A DNA stretch of 64,000 bases from the NCBI GenBank assembly GCA_018398805.1, contig JAGFBZ010000174.1, positions 124,001 to 188,000 of the forward strand, read 5' to 3'. A model generated the notes under the pieces. That model saw nothing but the letters and a program-made list of their open reading frames with translations, made no database searches and was not told the DNA's origin. The position numbers and the translations under genes were made by a program. This stretch comes from Hirundichthys speculiger. Lineage: Eukaryota > Chordata > Actinopteri > Beloniformes > Exocoetidae. Shown in pieces: positions 1 through 10,700 of the stretch (the first letter of the stretch is position 1; each line of letters opens with the position of its first letter).

Positions 1-449
1 GGAATCACTGCTCTACAGTATGTTAAAGATATGAGGAAAAACTTGCTGCCAAATGGTCTTTATTATAAGACAAAAATTGATTTGACAAACCACAACCACT
101 ACGTCACGTTTCTCACACGTTTAATGCAACAGCGTACAAATGTGACATCATCAAAAAGTTTTCTGTAACCGGACCTGTCCTGACCCAGAGAAGAAAGATG
201 GGAACGCTGCCTGCAGGAATGGAGAACACCTGAGGGGCAGGTTTAAAACCAGGTGTGAATGTTGATGAACAGGAGCAGATCTGAACCAGAACCTCACTGA
301 TCTTTGCATCCAGCATCTGGAGGTTCTTCCTCTTCACGTCATGTTGACTGTGGCAGCTGCTGTGAGACTGAAGAAAGAGATGCTGCAGTCACATAAGACC
401 ACATAAGACCAGTCCTGGACCTGATCAGCGAGCTCACGCTGATGAGTCC
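1..449 (-). other. commd2: COMMD2 3' UTR, distal part
   Basis: This stretch lies downstream of the COMMD2 stop codon on the minus strand and has no convincing coding sequence. An AATAAA hexamer on the minus strand (59-64) is the best candidate poly(A) signal. If it is used, the 3' UTR is about 1.5 kb and contains the whole 41-bp array. The UTR extent is inferred. Confidence 0.5.
59..64 (-). terminator. candidate COMMD2 polyadenylation signal
   Basis: A minus-strand AATAAA lies about 1.5 kb after the COMMD2 stop codon. I did not scan the whole 3' flank exhaustively for alternatives, so usage is unproven. Confidence 0.45.
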
Positions 450-1552
450 GGTTCAGTACAGGAGACACGCGGTGTCTCTGGAGGTCTCCAGGGTTCAGTC
501 CAGGAGACACGCGTGTCTCTGGAGGTCTCCAGGGTTCAGTCCAGGAGACACGCGTGTCTCTGGAGGTCTCCAAGGTTCAGTCCAGGAGACACGCGTGTCT
601 CTGGAGGTCTCCAGGGTTCAGTCCAGGAGACACGCGTGTCTCTGGAGGTCTCCAGGGTTCAGTCCAGGAGACACGCGTGTCTCTGGAGGTCTCCAGGGTT
701 CAGTCCAGGAGACACGCGTGTCTCTGGAGGTCTCCAAGGTTCAGTCCAGGAGACAAGGGACTCTGGAGGTCTCCAGGGTTCAGTCCAGGAGACACGCGTG
801 TCTCTGGAGGTCTCCAGGGTTCAGTCCAGGAGACACGCGGGTCTCTGGAGGTCTCCAGGGTTCAGTCCAGGAGACACGCGTGTCTCTGGAGGTCTCCAAG
901 GTTCAGTCCAGGAGACAGGGACTCTGGAGGTCTCCAGGGTTCAGTCCAGGAGACACGCGTGTCTCTGGAGGTCTCCAGGGTTCAGTCCAGGAGACACGCG
1001 TGTCTCTGGAGGTCTCCAGGGTTCAGTCCAGGAGACACGCGTGTCTCTGGAGGTCTCCAGGGTTCAGTCCAGGAGACAACGGGTCTCTGGAGGTCTCCAG
1101 GGTTCAGTCCAGGAGACACGCGTGTCTCTGGAGGTCTCCAGGGTTCAGTCCAGGAGACACGCGTGTCTCTGGAGGTCTCTCTCCAGGGTTCAGTCCAGGA
1201 GACACGTGTCTCTGGAGGTCTCCAGGGTTCAGTCCAGGAGACACGCGTGTCTCTGGAGGTCTCCAGGGTTCAGTCCAGGAGACACGCGTGTCTCTGGAGG
1301 TCTCCAGGGTTCAGTCCAGGAGACACGGCACTCTGGAGGTCTCCTGGGTTCAGTCCAGGAGACACGCGTGTCTCTGGAGGTCTCCAGGGTTCAGTCCAGG
1401 AGACACGCGTGTCTCTGGAGGTCTCCAGGGTTCAGTCCAGGAGACACGGTGTCTCTGGAGGTCTCCAGGGTTCAGTCCAGGAGACACGCGTGTCTCTGGA
1501 GGTCTCCAGGGTTCAGTCCAGGAGACACGCGTGTCTCTGGAGGTCTCCTGGG
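450..1552. repeat. 41-bp minisatellite in COMMD2 3' UTR (about 27 copies)
   Basis: Head-to-tail 41-bp unit containing the perfect 16-bp palindrome GAGACACGCGTGTCTC, followed by GGAGGTCTCCAGGGTTCAG. A few copies have lost the palindrome centre (near 755, 915, 1078, 1330). Because 41 is not a multiple of three and the unit lacks stops, long reading frames run through the array in several frames. They are artefacts. The array ends about 10 bp from the COMMD2 stop codon. Confidence 0.95.
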
Positions 1553-1561
1553 TTCCCGGGA

Positions 1562-1771
1562 CTACTTGATGTTGCGCAGTATCCGGCGGGCGTGGCTGGT
1601 CTTCATGGCGGCCAAAGCGGCCTCTAGAGTGGAGATCAGGTGCAGGAGGGAGCTGGGGTCCGTCTGGAGAACCCGGCTGATGCGGTCACCGCCCCCCTCA
1701 CGGCTGCTCGCCAACAGCAGACGCATGGTCACCATGGGAACGACCTGCTGGCGGATGGAGCGGCTCGCCAG
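1562..1771 (-). CDS. commd2: COMMD2 exon 6 (C-terminal COMM domain)
   Basis: Encodes residues 135-203, beginning LASRSIRQQ and ending RRILRNIK with stop TAG at 1562-1564. The acceptor is a long pyrimidine tract ending cccatcag. The conserved block RVLQTDPSSLLHLI is typical of the COMMD2 COMM domain. Confidence 0.95.
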   Translation of the reverse strand: MASRSIRQQVVPMVTMRLLLASSREGGGDRISRVLQTDPSSLLHLISTLEAALAAMKTSHARRILRNIK

Positions 1772-4700
1772 CTGATGGGAAGAAGAAAGAGAAGAGCAGT
1801 TAAAGGAACCGGATTCAGAGCAGCACAGACAGTGAAGCACGGTGGAGGAAGCATCATGATGTGGACCAGATCCTGGATCCGTCTGGACACATCAGGATAA
1901 CTGAAGAGGAAACGTTCTGGAATGGGTCTGAACAAGACAACGAACCAGTAAAACCAGTAAGAAGCAGCATCCTGGTTCCAGACCAGACCGGTCCCGGACC
2001 TGGATCCAGTAGAAAACTGGTGGGGGGACCAGACCGGTCCCGGACCTGGATCCAGTAGAAAACTGGCGGGGGGACCAGACTGGTCCCGGACCTGGATCCA
2101 GTAGAAAACTGGTGGGGGGACCCGGTCCCGGACCTGGATCCAGTAGAAAACTGGTGGGGGGACCAGACCGGTCCCGGACCTGGATCCAGTAGAAAACTGG
2201 TGGGGGGACCAGACCGGTCCCGGACCTGGATCCAGTAGAAAACTGGTGGGGGGACCAGACCGGTCCCGGACCTGGATCCAGTAGAAAACTGGTGGGGGGA
2301 CCAGACCGGTCCCGGACCTGGATCCAGTAGAAAACTGGTGGAGGGACCAGACCGGTCCCGGACCTGGATCCAGTAGAAAACTGGTGGGGGACCAGACCGG
2401 TCCCGGACCTGGATCCAGTAGAAAACTGGGGGGGGGACCAGACCGGTCCCGGACCTGGATCCAGTAGAAAACTGGTGGGGGGACCAGACCGGTCCCGGAC
2501 CTGGATCCAGTAGAAAACTGGTGGGGGACCGGTCCCGGACCTGGATCCAGTAGAAAACTGGTGGGGGACCACCGGTCCCGGACCTGGATCCAGTAGAAAA
2601 CTGGTGGGGGGACCAGACCGGTCCCGGACCTGGATCCAGTAGAAAACTGGTGGGGGGACCAGACCGGTCCCGGACCTGGATCCGAAAACTGGTGGGGGAC
2701 CAGACCGGTCCCGGACCTGGATCCAGTAGAAAACTGGTGGGGGGACCAGACCGGTCCCGGACCTGGATCCAGTAGAAAACTGGTGGGGGACCAGACCGGT
2801 CCCTGGACCTGGATCCAGTAGAAAACTGGTGGGGGGACCAGACCGGTCCCGGACCTGGATCCAGTAGAAAACTGGTGGGGGGACCAGACCGTCCCGGACC
2901 TGGATCCAGTAGAAAACTGGTGGGGGACCAGACCGGTCCCGGACCTGGATCCATAAAAACTGGTGGGGGGACCCAGACCGGTCCCGGACCTGGATCCATT
3001 AAAACTGGTGGGGGACCAGACCGGTCCCGGACCTGGATCCAGTAAAAACTGGGGGGGACCAGACCGGTCCCGGACCCTGGATCCAGTAGAAAACTGGTGG
3101 GGGGACCAGACCGGTCCCGGACCTGGATCCAGTAGAAAACTGGTGGGGGGACCAGACCGGTCCCGGACCTGGATCCAGTAGAAAACTGGTGGGGGGACCA
3201 GACCGGTCCCGGACCTGGATCCAGTAGAAAACTGGTGGGGGGACCAGACCGGTCCCGGACCTGGATCCAGTAGAAAACTGGTGGGGGGACCAGACCGGTC
3301 CCGGACCTGGATCCAGTAGAAAACTGGTGGAGGGACCAGACCGGTCCCCCGGACCTGGATCCAGTAGAAAACTGGTGGGGGACCAGACCGGTCCCGGACC
3401 TGGATCCAGTAGAAAACTGGTGGGGGACCAGACCGGTCCCGGACCTGGATCCAGTAGAAAACTGGTGGGGGGACCAAGACCGGTCCCCGACCTGGATCCA
3501 GTAGAAAACTGGTGGGGACCATACCGGTCCCGGACCTGGATCCAGTAGAAAACTGGTGGGGGACCAGACCGGTCCCCGGACCTGGATCCAGTAGAAAAAC
3601 TGGTGGGGGACCAGACCGGTCCCGGACCTGGATCCAGTAGAAAACTGGTGGGGGGACCAGACCGGTCCCGGACCTGGATCCAGTAGAAAACTGGTGGGGG
3701 GACCAGACCGGTCCCGGACCTGGATCCAGTAGAAACTGGTGGGGGACCAGACCGGTCCCGGACCTGGATCCAGTAGAAAACTGGGTGGGGGGACCAGACC
3801 GGTCCCGGACCTGGATCCAGTAGAAAACTGGTGGGGGGACCAGACCGGGGACCTGGATCCAGTAGAAAACTGGTGGAGGGACCAGACCGGTCCCGGACCT
3901 GGATCCAGTAGAAAACTGGTGGAGGGACCAGACCGGTCCCGGACCTGGATCCAGTAGAAAACTGGTGGGGGGACCAGACCGGTCCCGGACCTGGATCCAG
4001 TAGAAAACTGGTGGAGGGACCAGACCGGTCCCGGACCTGGATCCAGTAGAAAACTGGTGGAGGGACCAGACCGGTCCCGGACCTGGATCCAGTAGAAAAC
4101 TGGTGGAGGGACCAGACCGGTCCCGGACCTGGATCCAGTAGAAAACTGGTGGAGGGACCAGACCGGTCCCGGACCTGGATCCAGTAGAAAACTGGTGGGG
4201 GACCAGACGGTCCCGGACCTGGATCCAGTAGAAAACTGGTGGGGGGACCAGACCGGTCCCGGACCTGGATCCAGTAGAAAACTGGTGGAGGGACCAGACC
4301 GGTCCCGGACCTGGATCCAGTAGAAAACTGGTGGAGGGACCAGACCGGTCCCGGACCTGGATCCAGTAGAAAACTGGTGGGGGGACCAGACCGGTCCCGG
4401 ACCTGGATCCAGTAGAAAACTGGTGGGGGGACCAGACCGGTCCCGGACCTGGATCCAGTAGAAACTGGTGGGGGGACCAGACCGGTCCGGACCTGGATCC
4501 AGTAGAAAACTGGTGGGGGACCAGACCGGTCCCGGACCTGGATCCAGTAGAAACTGGGGGGGGACCAACGGTCCGGACCTGGACCAGTAGAAAACTGGGG
4601 GGGGACCAGACCGGTCCGGTCCCGGACCTGGATCCAGTAGAAAACTGGTGGAGGGACCAGACCGGTCCCGGACCTGGATCCAGTAGAAAACTGGTGGGGG

Positions 4701-7700
4701 GACCAGACCGGTCCCGGACCTGGATCCAGTAGAAAACTGGTGGGGAGGACCAGACCGGTCCCGGACCTGGATCCAGTAGAAAACTGGTGGGGGGACCAGG
4801 ACCGGTCCTGGACCTGGATCCAGTAGAAAACTGGTGGAGGGACCAGACCGGTCCCGGACCTGGATCCAGTAAAAACTGGTGGGGGGACCAGGACCGGTCC
4901 CGGACCTGGATCCAGTAGAAACTGGTGGGGGACCAGGACCGGTCCCGGACCTGGATCCAGTAGAAAACTGGTGGGGGGGACCACCTGGAGGGACCAGACC
5001 GGTCCCGGACCTGGATCCAGTAGAAAACTGGTGGGGGGACCAGGACCTGGTCCAGACGGTCCCGGACCTGGATCCAGTAGAAAACTGGTGGAGGGACCAG
5101 ACCGGTCCCGGACCTGGATCCAGTAGAAAACTGGTGGGGGGACCAGACCGGTCCCGGACCTGGATCCAGTAGAAAACTGGTGGGGGACCAGACCGGTCCC
5201 CCGGACCTGGATCCAGTAGAAAAACTGGTGGGGGGACCAGACCGGTCCCGGACCTGGATCCAGTAGAAAACTGGTGGGGAGGACCAGACCCGGTCCCGGA
5301 CCTGGATCCAGTAGAAAACTGGTGGAGGGACCCAGACCGGTCCCGGACCTGGATCCAGTAGAAAACTGGTGGGGAGGACCAGACCGGTCCCGGACCTGGA
5401 TCCAGTAGAAAAGGGGACCAGACCGGTCCCGGACCTGGATCCAGTAGAAAACTGGTGGGGGGACCAGACCGGTCCCGGACCTGGATCCAGTAGAAAACTG
5501 GTGGGGGGACCAGACCGGTCCCGGACCTGGATCCAGTAGAAAACTGGTGGGGGGACCAGACCGGTCCCGGACCTGGATCCAGTAGAAAACTGGTGGAGAG
5601 ACCAGACCGGTCCCGGACCTGGATCCAGTAGAAAACTGGTGGAGGGACCAGACCGGTCCCGGACCTGGATCCAGTAGAAAACTGGTGGGGGGACCAGACC
5701 AGGTCCCGGACCTGGATCCAGTAGAAAACTGGTGGGAGGACCAGACCGGTCCCGGACCTAGATCCAGTAGAAACTGTGGGGGGACCAACCGGTCCCGGAC
5801 CTGGATCCAGTAGAAAACTGGTGGGAGGACCAGACCGGTCCCGGACCTGGATCCAGTAGAAAACTGGTGGAGGGACCAGACCGGTCCCGGACCTGGATCC
5901 AGTAGAAAACTGGTGGAGGGACCAGACCGTCCCTGGACCTGGATCCAGTAGAAAACTGGTGGGGGGACCAGACCGGTCCCGGACCTGGATCCAGTAGAAA
6001 ACTGGTGGGGGGACCAGAACCGGTCCCGGACCTGGATCCAGTAGAAAACTGGTGGGGGACCAGACCGGTCCCGGACCTGGATCCAGTAAAACTGGTGGAG
6101 GGACCAGACAGACCGGTCCCGGACCTGGATCCAGTAGAAAACTGGTGGGGAGGCGAGGACCAGACCGGTCCCGGAACCTGGATCCAGTAGAAAACTGGTG
6201 GGGGGACCAGACCCGGTCCCCGGACCTGGATCCAGTAGAAAAACTGGTGGGGGGACCAGACCGGTCCCGGACCTGGATCCAGTAGAAAACTGGTGGGGGG
6301 GACCAGACCGGTCCCGGACCTGGATCCAGTAGAAAAACTGTGGGAGGGACCAGACCGGTCCCGGACCTGGATCCAGTAGAAAACTGGTGGGAGGACCAGA
6401 CCGGTCCGGACCTGGATCCAGTAGAAAACTGGTGGGGGGGACCAGACCGGTCCCGGACCTGGATCCAGTAGAAAAACTGGTGGGGGGGACCAGACCGGTC
6501 CGGACCTGGATCCAGTAGAAAACTGGGGGGTCCCGGGGACCGGGGGGGGCAGTAGAAAACTGGTGGGGGGACCAGACCGGTCCCGGACTGGATCCAGTAG
6601 AAAACCGGTGGGGTGGGGGACCAGACCGGTCCCGGACCTGGATCCAGTAGAAAACTGGTGGGGGGACCAGACCGGTCCCCGGACCTAGATCCAGTAGAAA
6701 ACTGGTGGGGGACCAGACCGGTCCCGGACCTGGATCCAGTAGAAAACTGGTGGGGGGGACCAGACCGGTCCCTGGACCTGGATCCAGTAGAAAACTGGTG
6801 GAGGGACCAGACCGGTCCCGGACCTGGATCCAGTAGAAAAACTGGTGGGGGGGACCAGACCGGTCCCCGGACCTGGACCAGATGGTAGAAAAAATGGTGG
6901 TGGAGGACCAGACCGGTCCCGGACCTGGATCCAGTAGAAAAAACTGGTGGGGGACCAGACCGGTCCCGGACCTGGACCAGTAGAAAACTGTGGGGGACCA
7001 GACCGGTCCCGGACCTGGATCCAGTAGAAAAACTCGGGGGGGACCGACCTGGATCCACCTGGTAGAAAACTGGTGGGGGGACCGGTCCCTGGACCTGGAT
7101 CCAGTAGAAAACTGGTGGGGGGACCAGACCGGTCCGGACCTGGATCCAGTAGAAAACTGGTGGGGGGACCAGACCGGTCCGGACCTGGATCCCAGTAAAA
7201 ACTGGTGGGGGGACCAGACCGGTCCCGGACCTGGATCCAGTAGAAAATGGTGGAGGACCAGACCAGGTCCCGGACCGTGGATCCAGTAGAAAACTGGTGG
7301 GGGGACCAGACGGTCCCTGGACCTGGATCCAGTAGAAAACTGGTGGGGGGACCAGACCGGTCCGGACCTGGATCCAGTAGAAAACTGGTGGGGGACCAGG
7401 ACCGGTCCCGGACCTGGATCCAGTAGAAAATGGTGGGGGGACCAGACCGGTCCCGGACCTGGATCCAGTAGAAAACTGGTGGGGGGGAGACCAGACCGGT
7501 CCCGGACCTGGATCCAGTAGAAAAACTGGTGGGAGGGACCAGACCGGTCCCGGACCTAGATCCAGTAGAAAACTGGTGGGGAGGACCAGGGACCGGTCCT
7601 GGACCTGGATCCAGTAGAAAACTGGTGGGGGGACCAGACCGGTCCCGGACCTGGATCCAGTAGAAAACTGGTGGGGAGGGACCAGACGGTCCCTGGACCT

Positions 7701-10700
7701 GGATCCAGTAGAAAAACTGGTGGAGGGACCAGACCGGTCCCGGGACCTGGATCCAGTAGAAAAACTGGTGGGGGGACCAGACCGGACCTGGATCCCTCCC
7801 GTGGGGGGACCAGACCGGTCCCCCCTACTGGATCCAGTAGAAAACTGGTGGGGGGACCAGACCGGTCCGGACCTGGAATCCAGTAGAAAATGGTGGGGGG
7901 ACCAGACCGGTCCTGGACCTGGATCCAGTAGAAAACTGGGTGGAGGAGACCAGACCGGTCCCTGGACCTGGATCCAGTAGAAAATGTGGAGGGACCAGGA
8001 CCGGTCCCGGACCAGATCCAGGAAAACTGGTGGGGGGACCAGACCGGTCCCGGACCCTAGAAAACTGGTCCGGACCTAGATCCAGTAGAAAAACTGGTGG
8101 GGACCAGACCGGTCCCGGACCTGGATCCAGTAGAAAACTGGTGGAGGGACCAGACCGGTCCCGGACCTGGACCTGGATCCAGTAGAAAACATATGGGGGG
8201 ACCAGACCTTTATCAGGATTTGACACACAGCTGAAACCCTGGCTCCAGGTGTGCTCCAGGTGTGGGACGGCGGCTCACCTGGACGTCCAGCCTCCACTCC
8301 AGGTTCTGGTAGGCGGGCTGACTGGGGACCAGCTGGCCCAGGATGCTGCGGACCTGGCTGTGGTGCTGCTGGTAGAGCTGCAACACAAGCAGCGGGTCAA
8401 CACTCACGCTCTTAAAGCACCTCATCACAGCGTTACGGGTCGGTACCGGTCACCTGCAGCAGGATCTGGTTGAGCTCCTCGCTGAAACCCAGAACCAGTA
8501 CCGAGTCCAGGAAGTCCACCTCAGAGATCTGCCCAGAGGAAGACAGAGAGCTGGATGTGTTGGAGGAATGCTTTCTGAGTAGTGTTGCAGAGTTGATCAT
8601 CTCACCATGTGTTTGGAGCTCTCCGTCATCAGGAACATCAGACCTTCCACGCCATGCTGGACCATCTCCACGGCAACCCCCAGCTTCCCTGTCAGCGAGA
8701 CGTCCTGTCATTCAGCTGCATCGTCTTACAGCAGAGCACGTGCGTCAAACACAAATGTGGCCCCCCACCTCATTTTATGTGGCCCTTTTAAAATAAGCTT
8801 ACACCGCTTTAAAGCACACATTGACAATAAACTACATCTCCCATCATGCATTTCATTGTTACCCACAATAACGGTAGCTATGAGCAAGACGATTTTTCAG
8901 AAGTGATGGACTTGAGAAAAACCTTTACAAACTAACCCAACAACCCCCCCCCCCCCCCCCACACTGTTCAGTGCAGTCTGCTGGAATCTTCAACTAGCAT
9001 GTCTGTAAGTGACTCTTAAAATGACGTTCCAGTAACAATGTATTAACTTCCTGTTTCTTTTATTTTGGCGATCGGGTTGCAGGAAGTAGCCGGCTCCCGT
9101 TTCTGTAAAAAACACTTGCTTTACGTTGTTTCAAGCATACAGTAAACTGTGTAGTAGTGCTGGGTGATATGGAAAAAATCATATCACGATATGGACTATT
9201 TTATATCACGATAACGATATATATCACGATATACCATAATAAAGTATGTTTTCAGTTATTCTCTGAAAAGTTTGACAAAAATTTCATTGCTTACTTTTCA
9301 ACTTTATTTTGAAAGGACATTTAGCTGAACTGTCACAAACATACATTTTAGTGCAGCAAAAAACAGGTAGGTACAGAGGTACGGTAGCTTTCACTTTCAC
9401 ATTTTTTTTAAAGTGCACAACAGTTTCTGAGAGGAAAAACACATTTTTGCACTAAAGTTCAGCTATAAAAAATAAACACAAATTATTTTTCAACTTTCTG
9501 AAATCTGTAACCTTGTAGTGCAAAGTTTGCAAACCAATATAAAGTGTCTAAAGTAAACATCAGGGTTGAAGAGAACTCTGTTTAAGGCATTAACCATGAA
9601 TAAAAGTGCAAACATAAAAGGCTACTTTGTAGAAGTAGATATGATTCTATCAAATTTATCGTTGCAGGTTATTTAATTACATATTTGCTGTAATAATTAA
9701 TAAAATTAGGTTAGAAACGATAGAAACGATAGAAGAGAAATGGCACGATACACACTTTTCTATCGTCCCCACCATATGTATCATCATATTGCCCAGCACT
9801 AGTGCATAGTAAGGAAAAATAAGTCTGCTCCTAAAGTGCTCTACAACCCACGGTTAAGCACCCAGCTGGTATTGGGAACAAGGTATTTATGCAAACGATA
9901 TGCTTCATGTTTTCTTATGTGTCCTTTGTATGATTTAGTGCTAAAAGGAGCTTAATTGGTCATGCACTAATAGCCATGCTAATGTTAGCCTCTGTGGAGT
10001 GTGCATAAGTTTTGACCACAGGTTATGGTGTTGAGTTAATTATCGTCTTTGAGCCTGTTTATGTGTGTGTGGCAAATGTTTTTATTGTCATTTAACTGGT
10101 GTGGAATGTTGATTTATGCACAAATGTATGATTATAAGGCATATTGTGGTGAAATCACTTACAAAGTTTATTTGTTTTGTTTCTTGTAAGAGCTCATTTT
10201 ATTTCATTTATCTGTCCCTTAGCTCTTACGGTGTTAAAGGGAAGAACGGCTATGACAAAAAGAAACATATTTATGTTCAAATAAGGAAGAAGGCTGAGCA
10301 TAAATTAAGACTTCTTTAAACACAAGTAAGCTTCACCATTGACTGGCTGCGGTTCTGTTTAGATATTAGCAGCTTGTGAATCCAGTGATAATGAAACCGA
10401 CCTCGTTGGACTGCATCTCATCTGACCTTTAACTGACATCATTTCCCCAGTTCACAGACTGGGATAATGACCCATCTCTATCCCAGTGAAAGCGGGACGT
10501 TGCTGCGTCGTGATAGGTGGAAGCAGAAAACACAAGCGGACTGACTGGAAACATGTCAGACGGTCTTACTGGCTGCGCCCTCGTAGATCTTGGGACTACT
10601 TCCTCTCCGCAGGAACTCCAGCGCGATGCGGCCGAACTCTCCAACCACTGGGGAGGAAGAAAGACAAACGCCTGCTTTTATTAACCTTAATCCTATTAAA

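Noticed and set aside
442..1775. Overlapping 357-420-codon plus-strand proteins
   Set aside because: All three frames are open because the 41-bp unit lacks stops. The true gene here is COMMD2 on the other strand.
1854..7058. Minus-strand open frame of about 1,700 codons
   Set aside because: It is only the 46-bp array read through; the peptide cycles through three frames of the same unit, has no domain, and lies inside a COMMD2 intron.
9155..9801. Precise target duplication for the hAT-type MITE
   Set aside because: Flanking octamers agree at only 5 of 8 positions, so no firm claim is made.
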